The notes under the pieces were generated by a model. That model was not told the DNA's origin and did not search any database. It saw only the letters and a program-made list of their open reading frames with translations. From NCBI GenBank assembly GCA_945860705.1, contig CAMART010000008.1, positions 57,036-121,035 of the forward strand: a stretch of 64,000 bases of DNA, read 5' to 3'. The stretch's first letter is position 1, and the number at the start of each line of letters is the position of its first letter. The stretch is from Chitinophaga pinensis (GTDB lineage: Bacteria; Bacteroidota; Bacteroidia; Chitinophagales; CAMDFR01). A program made the position numbers and the translations under genes. Below, one piece after another: positions 20,970-29,505 of the stretch.

Positions 20970-21989
20970 TTAGAGTTTTGCGTAGTTGAAAAAATAATTA
21001 AATGCTTTTGTTATGTTTATATATTCAATAGTACTTATTGAGCTACTTTTTGTATCTCCATGGCTTATTAAATTGGTAATACAAAGATGACTTGGCAATC
21101 CTAAAGCTTTTCTTTCTTGATGGAGTTGCATAGATTCGGTCTTTGGTATCACATCATCTTTGCTTCCATGTATAAAAGTGATAGGAGTTTTTATTTGTTT
21201 TATTTTAGTGAAGACATCAAATTCACTTTTCCAGTTTTGCAAAACCTTTTCATTAGAAATTGATTTAATGAATTCTTTTCTAAAATCTTTGCTATCATTC
21301 CATTTATTCCAAATTTCTTGAGACTGTTTTGAAGCGTTTTTATATACTTGAGGAAGATCTTTTACAAATCTTTTAAACCCATTGTCATATATGGCTGTTT
21401 CCACAATAAGTTTCAAATCTTGGATAGTTGAATATTTACTATATGGTAGCATATTTTTAAATAATATATTTCTTGCATAGTCATCTGCATTTTCTTCAAA
21501 TAATATATATTCAAAAGTGGTCTCTAGATTGGCATATGTGCCTATACAGCATATAGAGGAAACTCTACTTTGAATTTGGGTATCGGTACATGCAGCTAAA
21601 ACTAATCCTGCAGAAAAAGAAGGTGCAAAAATCGAAACCTTACCCCCACTAGAAAAATAATATTCATCACATAATGCTTTTATAATCTCTCGTACTTCAT
21701 AGATTGTATCTGTATTGATCACAAGATTTTCTATATCTGATATCGAAAATACTAATACTCGATACCCTACTCCTGCAAATGATTTAGCAATATTATTTAG
21801 TCGTACATCTTTATAACCATGGACAGAAAAACCTCCAATGACGAGAATAGTATGGCATTCGTTTTTAGTTTTTTTTGTATAATGTTTTACTTGATAGTGT
21901 TGCTTGTTGATGAGTAAACAAGTTGTTTTGCTTACTATTCCTTTGGGTGATTTTAAGAGTCCAATGAGTAGCTTTGTAGATTTAAACAC
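20970..21989 (-). CDS. Alpha/beta hydrolase
   Basis: A 339-residue alpha/beta-hydrolase-fold protein starting with GTG. The oxyanion-region sequence TILVIGGFSVHG is followed by the nucleophile elbow APSFSAG (Ser in a GxSxG-like turn with Pro/Phe substitutions), the acid in THGSKDD-like FIHGSKDDVIP, and the His in ISHGDTKSS. It lacks a signal peptide. The stop lies 4 nt before the OlsF-like gene, so both likely belong to one unit, which hints at a lipid or fatty-acyl substrate; this is inference. An inverted repeat surrounds the candidate promoter upstream. Confidence 0.8.
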   Translation of the reverse strand: MFKSTKLLIGLLKSPKGIVSKTTCLLINKQHYQVKHYTKKTKNECHTILVIGGFSVHGYKDVRLNNIAKSFAGVGYRVLVFSISDIENLVINTDTIYEVREIIKALCDEYYFSSGGKVSIFAPSFSAGLVLAACTDTQIQSRVSSICCIGTYANLETTFEYILFEENADDYARNILFKNMLPYSKYSTIQDLKLIVETAIYDNGFKRFVKDLPQVYKNASKQSQEIWNKWNDSKDFRKEFIKSISNEKVLQNWKSEFDVFTKIKQIKTPITFIHGSKDDVIPKTESMQLHQERKALGLPSHLCITNLISHGDTKSSSISTIEYINITKAFNYFFNYAKL

Positions 21990-21997
21990 TTCTAGTA

Positions 21998-22028
21998 AAT
22001 ATTTGAGTAAATGTATAGCTCAAATATT
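21998..22028 (-). promoter_or_regulatory. Inverted repeat around the hydrolase promoter, possible operator
   Basis: AATATTTGAG (21998-22007) and CTCAAATATT (22019-22028) are perfect inverted repeats separated by 11 nt. The spacer carries TACATTTA on the minus strand (22016-22009), a -7-like element with one mismatch, 20 nt before the GTG start. A dimeric repressor site is possible; a transcript hairpin is the alternative. Confidence 0.4.
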
Positions 22029-22060
22029 AACTTAAATGTAGATGTATATTATCAAAATAT

Positions 22061-22092
22061 AAAAAGTCAAATAGCTAGCACTATTTGACTTT
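22061..22092 (-). terminator. Terminator after the DUF4139 gene
   Basis: A 12-bp perfect stem (22063-22074 with 22081-22092) with a 6-nt loop, followed on the minus strand by five T residues. It lies 24 nt past the stop of the DUF4139 gene. Confidence 0.85.
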
Positions 22093-22116
22093 CATTTAAA
22101 ATAATTAATAATTCAA

Positions 22117-23664
22117 TTATAGAGTAAAAAACACTTCGTATTCGTAAGTGATTACTTTCTTTTCATTTGCTCCTAGTTTCAAATCCCATTTGATTTCCGT
22201 ATTAGGATTTACATAATTGTATGAAGTTTTTTTAGTATTGGTAGCACCATCTGACGATACCAAAACCATTCCGTTAACTGATTTTTTCACAGTAAGATTT
22301 ACCTCTTTATTTTGATAATTATTTATAGTCACTGTGCCTTTTAGTATCACCTTACTATATACTTGTTTACCTATTTTTTTCACTGCTTCTGCTCTAGAAC
22401 TTTCTTCTTCATTATTTTTAATAATGATATCTATAGCTTTAGACAATTGAATCGAAGCATTAGAACCTGTAGGCGTATATTTCAATTCATCTTGTGCTAA
22501 AAACTGATCTTTGTCATTTACCACAAATATAGGTGCAGTTGTAAATGGCGTAATTCCTGTATTTTTTATTTCTATAGAGTGAAAGGCATCTATCATCTTG
22601 TCACTTTCGTCGCAGTATCTAGTATTGAAATAATTTATATTATCATCAATATTTACTTCGTATTTATCTTTATACTCTAGCGATGAAGCTTGTATAGGGA
22701 AGTTTCCTTTAGTGTCTTTTTGAAGGGATATTTTACCTAGTTTATAGATATACATATCATTATTTTTTTCACCTTCTGTATTGAAATTAGCATCAAATGC
22801 GCCATCCATAGCCTCTGTTACAGCGTATCCTGCTCTAGTTTGCATAGCATTACTATACATATATGATTTTGGTGCATCATTATCAAATCTAGCGTCAGCA
22901 GTTGCATAGTCATAAGTCATAGGATCAAGTTGAGAACTATAGCGCATCTGTGGAGCACCTACAACGAGTTCTGTTTCAGTTTCCACAATATTTTCAGAAA
23001 AATTTTCGATTATTGCTTTTAGTTCGAGTCGTGCATTTTTTTCATCTTTCAATTTCAAAAAATAAGAAGGCATCCAACTAATCCCTGATTGCATATAATA
23101 CTCTTGAAGTCCTACTGATGGGGCATCTTTCTCAAATTTAACAATCATCATTCGTGCTATACTATCGTCTTCATAGGTTTTATTTGCATCATTTTCATAA
23201 GCTATTTCATATATATCATTTGCATCTATAGCAGTGATTTTTTTATCTGTTTGTATTTTTAATACTTGCGATTCTCTATTTACATCTAGTATATTTCCCA
23301 TATAGGTTTTATCAAGTCCATTTGATGGCGATGTATGTATAGTGATAGATTTACCTTTATTGGCAAGCAATAAGTCGTACATGTCTTTTGCTTCTTTTTT
23401 TACTTTGATACTATCATTTTTAAAAAGTATCGATTTAATCGTATTGTCTTTATTAGCTCCTAACCAATAAGTTCCATTCAGTGCTTTTTCTGGTATGGGC
23501 AATTTCAATTCTTGATTATTGATGTTTTTAGTTCCTTCTTTTACAAAAAGTGCAGTACCATTTTTGAATATTGATAATTTTTTGATTGGTAGTGGTTTTT
23601 GTGCATCCATCATAGTAATACTGGTAAGTATAATCATTGTGGTGATAAAATATTTTTTTTTCAT
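22117..23664 (-). CDS. DUF4139-domain secreted protein
   Basis: A 515-residue exported protein. The start at 23664 gives a signal peptide (MKKKYFITTMIILTSITMMDAQ); an upstream in-frame ATG at 23697 would overlap the phoH-like gene. The N-terminal segment KKLSIFKNGTALFVKEG and the central EYYMQSGISWMPSYFLKL are typical of DUF4139/MuiA-like proteins, which are mostly beta and of unknown function. It ends in a beta-rich C-terminus with KVITYEYEV. It follows the PhoH-like gene by 19 nt and likely shares its transcript; a terminator closes the unit. Confidence 0.85.
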   Translation of the reverse strand: MKKKYFITTMIILTSITMMDAQKPLPIKKLSIFKNGTALFVKEGTKNINNQELKLPIPEKALNGTYWLGANKDNTIKSILFKNDSIKVKKEAKDMYDLLLANKGKSITIHTSPSNGLDKTYMGNILDVNRESQVLKIQTDKKITAIDANDIYEIAYENDANKTYEDDSIARMMIVKFEKDAPSVGLQEYYMQSGISWMPSYFLKLKDEKNARLELKAIIENFSENIVETETELVVGAPQMRYSSQLDPMTYDYATADARFDNDAPKSYMYSNAMQTRAGYAVTEAMDGAFDANFNTEGEKNNDMYIYKLGKISLQKDTKGNFPIQASSLEYKDKYEVNIDDNINYFNTRYCDESDKMIDAFHSIEIKNTGITPFTTAPIFVVNDKDQFLAQDELKYTPTGSNASIQLSKAIDIIIKNNEEESSRAEAVKKIGKQVYSKVILKGTVTINNYQNKEVNLTVKKSVNGMVLVSSDGATNTKKTSYNYVNPNTEIKWDLKLGANEKKVITYEYEVFFTL

Positions 23665-23683
23665 TTGCTTAAATTTTAATCTA

Positions 23684-25099
23684 TTATAGTAAATCATTTG
23701 CTAAATTGGCCAATTCTGAACGCTCCCCTTTTTGTAAAGTGATGTGTGCATAGAGTCTATTTCCTTTTACTTTATCTATCAGGAATGAAAGACCATTGCT
23801 CTGCTCATCAAGGTATGGAGTATCTATTTGCTGAATATCACCAGTAAAAATAAACTTAGAGTTTTCTCCAGCTCTACTTACAATAGTTTTCACTTCATGT
23901 GGTGAAAGATTTTGGCTTTCGTCTACTATCACAAATACATCGCTCAAACTTCTACCTCTGATATACGCCAGTGGCAAAATTTCTATTTTTTCAGTTTCTA
24001 TCATATTAGTGATTTGTTTGTACTCGGCATCTTTTTCAGAAAACTGATTTTTAATAAATTTCAAATTATCAAATAATGGCTCCATATATGGATTGAGTTT
24101 AGAGTTGATATCTCCTGGAAGATATCCGATATCTTTATTGCTCAATGGCACAATAGGTCTTGTGATATATATTTGCTTAAATTCTCTACGTTGCTCCAGT
24201 GCGCATGCTAGAGCCAATAGCGTTTTACCAGTACCTGCAACACCCTGAAGTGATACTAATTTGATATGTTTTTTCATACAAGCATGTATGGCAAAAGTTT
24301 GCTCTGCATTGCGAGGCATCACCCCAAATACTGATTGTTTTTCTACGCGTTCCAGATTATTAGTATCCGGATTAGCATAAGCCAATAATGATTTTTTACC
24401 ATTCTTAAGGATATAATATGAATTGTCTTCTATTTTCTTAGATGGAAATTTACTACGTTCTACAAAGCCGTATATAAACATATGATCAATGAGCTTATCA
24501 TCAAAATTTTCAATAGTGACAATACTAGAGTGAAGTGTAGAAACATCTTTTATTTTGCCTGTTTCGTAGTCTTCTGCAGTTACATTGAGTGCTTTAGCTT
24601 TTATACGAAGACTGATATCTTTGCTTACTAAGATTACTTGTCTTCCCTTTTCTTCTGCCTGAAGTGAAAGTGTGGCATTGAGTATTTTATTGTCATTTTT
24701 GCCATCTGCAAAAACTTTCACAGCATTATACTTGCCACCTTCTACCCCATTGAGAATTACTTTAAAACTTCCTTTATTTTTACCTCCTAAGGATATCCAA
24801 TCTTGAGTAAATTTATTTTCAGAGAGTTTGTCTATGATTCGTATTACTTCTCTAGCTTCATAGTTGAGGGATGAATTTCCTTTTTTGAAATTATCCAATT
24901 CTTCAAGCACCGTGATAGGTATAGCTACATCATGTTCTTGAAAATTTTGAATGGCATTATGATCATACAAAATTACAGAAGTGTCTAGTACAAATATTTT
25001 TTTTGAATTAGTAGATTTAGTTGCGGGTGTTTTACTACTTACTTTTGCTTTGCTTGAACTTGCTTTAGTTGTGGTGCTTTTAGTTTTATTTACAGCCAT
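23684..25099 (-). CDS. PIN-PhoH family ATPase (PhoH2 type)
   Basis: A 471-residue protein. After a Lys/Ser/Thr-rich N-terminus, a PIN nuclease-like domain begins KKIFVLDTSVILYDHNAI with the acidic residues of the family (VLEELDNF, and later FADGKNDNKIL). The PhoH ATPase half follows: Walker A GVAGTGKT near residue 285-292, the family block RPIVPLSNKDIGYLPGD, Walker B-like VFVIVDESQNLS and TGDIQQID. PIN-PhoH proteins are proposed RNA helicase/ribonucleases. It is the first gene of a unit with the DUF4139 protein. A 410-bp stretch without a convincing gene lies upstream. Confidence 0.9.
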   Translation of the reverse strand: MAVNKTKSTTTKASSSKAKVSSKTPATKSTNSKKIFVLDTSVILYDHNAIQNFQEHDVAIPITVLEELDNFKKGNSSLNYEAREVIRIIDKLSENKFTQDWISLGGKNKGSFKVILNGVEGGKYNAVKVFADGKNDNKILNATLSLQAEEKGRQVILVSKDISLRIKAKALNVTAEDYETGKIKDVSTLHSSIVTIENFDDKLIDHMFIYGFVERSKFPSKKIEDNSYYILKNGKKSLLAYANPDTNNLERVEKQSVFGVMPRNAEQTFAIHACMKKHIKLVSLQGVAGTGKTLLALACALEQRREFKQIYITRPIVPLSNKDIGYLPGDINSKLNPYMEPLFDNLKFIKNQFSEKDAEYKQITNMIETEKIEILPLAYIRGRSLSDVFVIVDESQNLSPHEVKTIVSRAGENSKFIFTGDIQQIDTPYLDEQSNGLSFLIDKVKGNRLYAHITLQKGERSELANLANDLL

Positions 25100-25466
25100 A
25101 TATTTTTTTGAATAGATTTTTAGTATTCAATATTAATTATATAGCAAGAAGTATGCCTCTATCGTTTATACACAATCTGTTGATAGTTACAATTATATAA
25201 CATTTGGGTAATGATGAGGAATAATTTAGAAATATGGACTATAAGTATAAATAAACTTTAGAAATTTATAAAACTTGATACATAGATATCGCTTGTGCTA
25301 TAAGAACTTCTTTAATAAATATATCTATACAAAAACTGATTATTCATTATCAAAGTGGTAATAAAGAATGTCAGACCAGAAATTAATACCCAAGCTGGCG
25401 CACGCGTGTCGCGTGTGTCAACATTAGTCAAAATTACAACAAATCAATTTCTAACAAACTTTTTTC
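25100..25466. other. Non-coding stretch upstream of the PhoH-like gene
   Basis: This AT-rich gap holds no convincing reading frame. Its one distinct element is a GC-rich hairpin at 25397-25419: GGCGCACGCG pairs with CGCGTGTGTC across a TGT loop, with two G-T wobbles. Neither strand has a T-run after it, so it does not look like a terminator. It lies just outside the 37-bp direct repeat that brackets the toxin-antitoxin pair. Confidence 0.5.
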
Positions 25467-25503
25467 TCCTGAATAATCAATTGCACTGCTATATTTACAA
25501 TCT
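25467..25503 (+). repeat. 37-bp direct repeat, left copy
   Basis: The 37 bp beginning TCCTGAATAATCAATTGCAC are repeated in the same orientation at 26155-26191 with one mismatch (TTTACAA here, TTTCCAA there). The two copies enclose only the toxin-antitoxin genes. Confidence 0.9.
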
Positions 25504-25509
25504 TCCGCT

Positions 25510-25812
25510 TTATTTCTTCTTACTTATTTTATATTTTGGATTTCTTTTTTGATGATAGATAGAAATAATTATTATTTCTTTCTTGTCTATAACATAAACG
25601 ATAGTAAATGGATATTTCTTTATATTTATTTCATAAAATCTCTTATATAGATTTTTATTTATAAAAGGATTCTTTACTATTTTTTGTATCGTATCTTCTA
25701 AGGATACTATAAACTTCAAACTTACTTCTTCACTTTTTTTCAGATACCACAATACACTTTCTTCATATTCATTCTGTGCTTTTGATGCAAATACGATTGT
25801 GTACTGCTCCAT
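25510..25812 (-). CDS. RelE/ParE-family toxin
   Basis: A 100-residue basic protein of the RelE/ParE superfamily. The pattern is typical: YTIVFASKAQNEYEESVLWY at the N-terminus, a long helix, then NPFINKNLYKRFYEINIKKYPFTIVYVI and a terminal strand with IIISIYHQKRNP. ParE-like members inhibit gyrase and RelE-like members cut mRNA; sequence alone does not decide which. It overlaps the upstream antitoxin by one base (TAATG), so it is translated by coupling after the antitoxin. The pair sits between direct repeats, which suggests acquisition as a cassette. Confidence 0.85.
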   Translation of the reverse strand: MEQYTIVFASKAQNEYEESVLWYLKKSEEVSLKFIVSLEDTIQKIVKNPFINKNLYKRFYEINIKKYPFTIVYVIDKKEIIIISIYHQKRNPKYKISKKK

Positions 25813-26060
25813 TATTTAAGCTTTGATTTTATTATAGTATTTATTCGCTTTTTACTTTCTGATAGTGATATTACTTTTGATTTGCCAGACTTATAATCTG
25901 CAACTCTATTATCTAATTCTGTTTTAAAAGCTGAACTATATTCTTCCACCATTTCTTTTTCTATCTTTTCTTCCAATACTTTATAGATTGCTTTGACTTC
26001 TTTTATATCTGCCCTATCAATATATTCATGTAATCTTTCTCTTAATTCTTCTTTCAACAT
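25812..26060 (-). CDS. Antitoxin of the RelE/ParE pair
   Basis: An 82-residue charged, helical protein (MLKEELRERLHEYIDRADIK…) with a basic C-terminus (ESKKRINTIIKSKLK). It resembles the short addiction-module antitoxins found in front of ParE-like toxins in Bacteroidota. The role is assigned mainly from position, size and the TAATG overlap with the toxin gene. It has no recognisable DNA-binding fold from reading alone, so autoregulation cannot be judged. Confidence 0.75.
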   Translation of the reverse strand: MLKEELRERLHEYIDRADIKEVKAIYKVLEEKIEKEMVEEYSSAFKTELDNRVADYKSGKSKVISLSESKKRINTIIKSKLK

Positions 26061-26154
26061 GTCTGCTTTCTTTTATATCAAAGTTATAATATATTTTTCT
26101 CTTTTAAAACTATTGTTTAAATAAAAAGCCTTGCATATATTAAAGACTGTCTTG

Positions 26155-26191
26155 TCCTGAATAATCAATTGCACTGCTATATTTCCAATCT
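26155..26191 (+). repeat. 37-bp direct repeat, right copy
   Basis: Same 37-bp element as at 25467-25503, one mismatch, same orientation. It lies 94 bp upstream of the antitoxin start. Confidence 0.9.
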
Positions 26192-26240
26192 GCTAATATG
26201 AATATTAACCTATTGGAAAAAAATGAAATAATGGTGTATC

Positions 26241-26516
26241 TTAAAACTCTATATCCAATATACTATTTACTGGTATGGTTTGACCACCTTTTAGATTGAT
26301 GTATTCATTGGATACCATCCATATAGTAGTTTCTACCACTTTTAGACCACCCAATGCACTAAAATATATTTTGCACTTATTTTTAAATCCATTACCAAGC
26401 ATCTCTGACTTTTTTAGTTTTGTCATCAATTCAGATTTTTCTTTTGGATTAAGGTCAGAAGCTTGAGTAAATTTAACTTCACTTAACTGTTCTTTTTGGA
26501 TAAATTGTGCTGTCAT
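26241..26516 (-). CDS. Conserved-type small hypothetical protein
   Basis: A 91-residue protein without signal peptide or membrane segment. The N-terminal third is polar and helical (LNPKEKSELMTKLKKSEML); the rest is beta-rich (KCKIYFSALGGLKVVETTIWMVSNEYINLKGGQTIPVNSILDIEF). Similar short proteins ending in a 'lkgg..IPv..I..i.f' pattern are, to my recollection, common uncharacterised genes in Bacteroidota. No operon partner: it is divergent from the penicillin-binding protein gene. Confidence 0.75.
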   Translation of the reverse strand: MTAQFIQKEQLSEVKFTQASDLNPKEKSELMTKLKKSEMLGNGFKNKCKIYFSALGGLKVVETTIWMVSNEYINLKGGQTIPVNSILDIEF

Positions 26517-26641
26517 GATAGAGTAGATTTTATTTATATACTAAAAGTAAACAAAAAAGTTACACATTACAAATATTCTTAATTAGTTTTTTCAATTTTT
26601 GTTTAAAATTTAACAAAAATTATATATCAAAAATATAATAT

Positions 26642-26649
26642 TATATTTG
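26642..26649 (+). promoter_or_regulatory. -7 promoter element of the PBP gene
   Basis: TATATTTG matches the Bacteroidota TAnnTTTG -7 consensus and lies 9 nt before the ATG, implying a very short leader. I see no good -33 partner. Confidence 0.5.
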
Positions 26650-26658
26650 TGCTAATAA

Positions 26659-28989
26659 ATGATGAATCAGACCCAAAGACCTTTACTCCCTTTGATTAAA
26701 AAATTTTGGATACTTGCACTTGCAGGGATAGCCTTATTTTATCTATTTTTTATGTTGATGTCATTTGGGCTATTTGGCTATATGCCAGATATGGTAGAGC
26801 TTCAAAATCCACACAGTTTTTTAGCATCGGAAGTGATCAGTGCAGATGGTGTAGTGTTGGGCAAATATTTTCAACAAAATAGATCAAATGCTGAATATAA
26901 AAATTTACCTCCTTCACTAAAAAATGCATTACTAGCTACAGAAGATATCCGATTTAATGACCACACTGGTGTAGATGCAGAAGCGATTGCAAGAGCTGTA
27001 AAAGGGGTAATTACACGAGATAATAAAGGTGGAGGTTCTACTATCACACAACAGTTGGCAAAAAATCTTTTCCCTAGAGAAGACTTAAATAAAATTCAAT
27101 TAGTTTTTAGAAAATTTAAAGAATGGATTATAGCAGTAAAACTCGAAAGAACTTTTACTAAAGAAGAAATCATGACACTTTATTTTAATACAGTAGAGTT
27201 TAGTGATAATGCATTTGGTATTAAAACTGCTGCACAAACCTATTTCAGTAAACCAATTGATTCGCTCAAAGTAGAAGAGTGTGCTGTACTTGTAGGTATG
27301 CTACAAGCGCCATATAGATACAATCCTAGACTTCATCCTGTAGCTTCTACCAATAGAAGAAATGTAGTACTTGCACAAATGGCGAAATATGGTTTCATCA
27401 CTGAAGCAGAGAAAGATAGATTGCAAGCTACCCCTATAAAACTTGTATACAAACAATCTGACCATAATGATGGCTTAGCTCCGTATTTTAGAATGACACT
27501 GAGAGACTATATGAAAGAATGGTGCAAAAAACATAAAAAAGCAGATGGCACCAATTACGATATTTATAAAGATGGTTTGAAAATATATACTACCGTAGAT
27601 TCTAGAATGCAATTATATGCAGAGCAAGCAGTATTTGAGCATTTTTCACAACTACAAAAAACATTTAATGCGCACTGGAAAGGGGGCAATCCTTGGAAAG
27701 ACCACCAAGACGAATGGACAAAAACAGTGAAAGAAACTACTTGGTATAAAGCATATAAAAAAGCAGGTAAATCTGAAACTGAAATAGATGCTTTATTGAA
27801 AGTACCACATAAAATGAGGGTATTTTCATATGAAGGTGAAAAAGATACTATGATGTCTGTTTTAGATTCTATCAAATATATGCGTATGTTTTTGCAAACA
27901 GGCTTTGTGGCCATAGACCCAAAAAATGGATTCGTAAAAGCTTATGTAGGTGGTATTAATTATAAATATTTTCAACTCGATCACTGTCAAACAGCGCGTC
28001 AGGTTGGTTCTACTTTCAAGCCATTTGTATATACTGTAGCTATGCGTGATAAAGGTTACTCACCTTGTCAAACTGTGCCAAGTGGCCTTGTGACCTTTCA
28101 TGCATCTGATAAAAGATGGCATCTAGTGAGCAACTGGACACCTCATAACTCTGGTGGTAAAGCAGGTGGGATGATGACACTGAAATCTGCGCTTGCTAAT
28201 TCAGTAAATACTGTATCGGCATATCTAATGCACGAAATGACTCCTGAAGCTGTAATCACAACTGTAAAAGATATGGGCATCACTGCTAATATTCCTAATA
28301 CTCCATCTATTTGTTTAGGTTCGGCAGATATTCCACTAATACAAATGATAGGTGCATATACTACCTATGTAGATGGTGGTGTTTTTTGCAAACCACTCAT
28401 GATTGATAGAATCGAAGATAGAAATGGTAATGTATTGGAGCAGTTTCAAGCAGAACGAAAAGAAGTACTGAGTGCAGATGTAGCCTATGCATGTATAGAA
28501 TTGATGCGTGGCGTTATCAGTGAAGGAACTGGTAAAAAACTAATTTATAAGTATAATCTAAAAACAGATATTGTTGGTAAAACAGGTACTACTCAAAATC
28601 AATCAGATGCTTGGTTTATAGGACTTACTCCAGATTTGATAGCAGGTGTATGGAGTGGATGCGATGATCGTTTTGTACGATTCAGAAGTATCGCATACGG
28701 ACAAGGTGCTGTGCAAGCCTTACCTGTTTGGGGTCGTTTTTATCAAAAAGTATATCAAGATTCTTCTTTTGGTATAGATATGGAGAAAAAATTTGAGAAA
28801 CCAGAAGATATGTCTATTGAGCTAGATTGTGGAAAATATAGAGTAACCAATGGTGGTATAGGCATAGCAAACGAAGAGTATGGTGCAGAATTTGATAAGC
28901 CTACAACAGCTCCAATAAAAGATACAACAAAAAAAGAAACCTCTAAAGTAATAGAAAAATCAAAAGCTATAAAACAAGATGATATTTAA
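26659..28989 (+). CDS. mrcA: Class A penicillin-binding protein (PBP1A type)
   Basis: A 776-residue bifunctional peptidoglycan synthase. One N-terminal membrane anchor (ILALAGIALFYLFFMLMSFGLF) is followed by a GT51 glycosyltransferase domain with catalytic Glu95 in LLATEDIRFNDHTGVD and the block GGSTITQQLAKNLF. The transpeptidase domain has Ser451 in GSTFKPF, the SVN motif at 515-517 and KTGT at 641. It polymerises lipid II and cross-links the strands on the periplasmic side. The C-terminus is a Lys/Thr-rich tail. It is flanked by oppositely oriented genes and appears monocistronic, with a -7 element just before the start. A second ATG 3 nt downstream could also be used. Confidence 0.95.
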   Translation: MMNQTQRPLLPLIKKFWILALAGIALFYLFFMLMSFGLFGYMPDMVELQNPHSFLASEVISADGVVLGKYFQQNRSNAEYKNLPPSLKNALLATEDIRFNDHTGVDAEAIARAVKGVITRDNKGGGSTITQQLAKNLFPREDLNKIQLVFRKFKEWIIAVKLERTFTKEEIMTLYFNTVEFSDNAFGIKTAAQTYFSKPIDSLKVEECAVLVGMLQAPYRYNPRLHPVASTNRRNVVLAQMAKYGFITEAEKDRLQATPIKLVYKQSDHNDGLAPYFRMTLRDYMKEWCKKHKKADGTNYDIYKDGLKIYTTVDSRMQLYAEQAVFEHFSQLQKTFNAHWKGGNPWKDHQDEWTKTVKETTWYKAYKKAGKSETEIDALLKVPHKMRVFSYEGEKDTMMSVLDSIKYMRMFLQTGFVAIDPKNGFVKAYVGGINYKYFQLDHCQTARQVGSTFKPFVYTVAMRDKGYSPCQTVPSGLVTFHASDKRWHLVSNWTPHNSGGKAGGMMTLKSALANSVNTVSAYLMHEMTPEAVITTVKDMGITANIPNTPSICLGSADIPLIQMIGAYTTYVDGGVFCKPLMIDRIEDRNGNVLEQFQAERKEVLSADVAYACIELMRGVISEGTGKKLIYKYNLKTDIVGKTGTTQNQSDAWFIGLTPDLIAGVWSGCDDRFVRFRSIAYGQGAVQALPVWGRFYQKVYQDSSFGIDMEKKFEKPEDMSIELDCGKYRVTNGGIGIANEEYGAEFDKPTTAPIKDTTKKETSKVIEKSKAIKQDDI

Positions 28990-29001
28990 AGAATAGATCG
29001 A

Positions 29002-29496
29002 TTATAGACCAATCATTTTTATTCCTATTTTTTCAAATATTAATTCTACATTTTCACCTTCTTTAGCACTAGTAAGATAGTCTGGCGTAATAGATATCAT
29101 ATCTAATACTTTATCTAGTTCACTAGGAGATAATAAATCTTTTTTATTACCTATAAGTAGTAATGGTACATTAGGTAATTTGTTTTTTATAAAATCTATT
29201 TCTTCAGCTACAGCAATAAATGTAGCTGGATTATTTAAATCGATAACATATAAAACTCCACCTGCACCAAGGAAATATGATTGTGGAGTATTGATTTGAT
29301 TGTTTTCGCCAGCTAAATCCCAAAGTATCATATTCAGCTGAGTATCTCCTAATTCTATTGATTTTTTATCTATTCGTACTCCAATAGTAGAAATATATTG
29401 CTCAGAAAATTTGTGGTAAATATATTTATTAACTAGTGATGTTTTACCTACAGACATTGAGCCAGCTAATATTACTTTTTTTGTTACTTGTTTCAT
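29002..29496 (-). CDS. Ras/Rab-like small GTPase
   Basis: A 164-residue single-domain GTPase of the Ras superfamily. All G boxes are visible: G1 GSMSVGKT (12-19), the G2 Thr37 in YISTIGV, G3 WDLAGE (59-64), G4 NKKD (117-120) and G5 TSAK (142-145). At the position of Ras Gln61 there is Glu64, so intrinsic hydrolysis may be slow or depend on a partner. There is no lipidation or membrane signal. It is the last of five closely spaced genes, 9 nt after a longin/roadblock-like protein, the fold of known Ras-like regulators such as MglB. The role is unknown. Confidence 0.9.
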   Translation of the reverse strand: MKQVTKKVILAGSMSVGKTSLVNKYIYHKFSEQYISTIGVRIDKKSIELGDTQLNMILWDLAGENNQINTPQSYFLGAGGVLYVIDLNNPATFIAVAEEIDFIKNKLPNVPLLLIGNKKDLLSPSELDKVLDMISITPDYLTSAKEGENVELIFEKIGIKMIGL

Positions 29497-29505
29497 ATAC
29501 TACCT

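Noticed and set aside
25355..25552. A 65-codon plus-strand frame beside the toxin gene
   Set aside because: It crosses the GC-rich hairpin and the 37-bp repeat and overlaps the 3' end of the toxin gene on the other strand; not protein-like.
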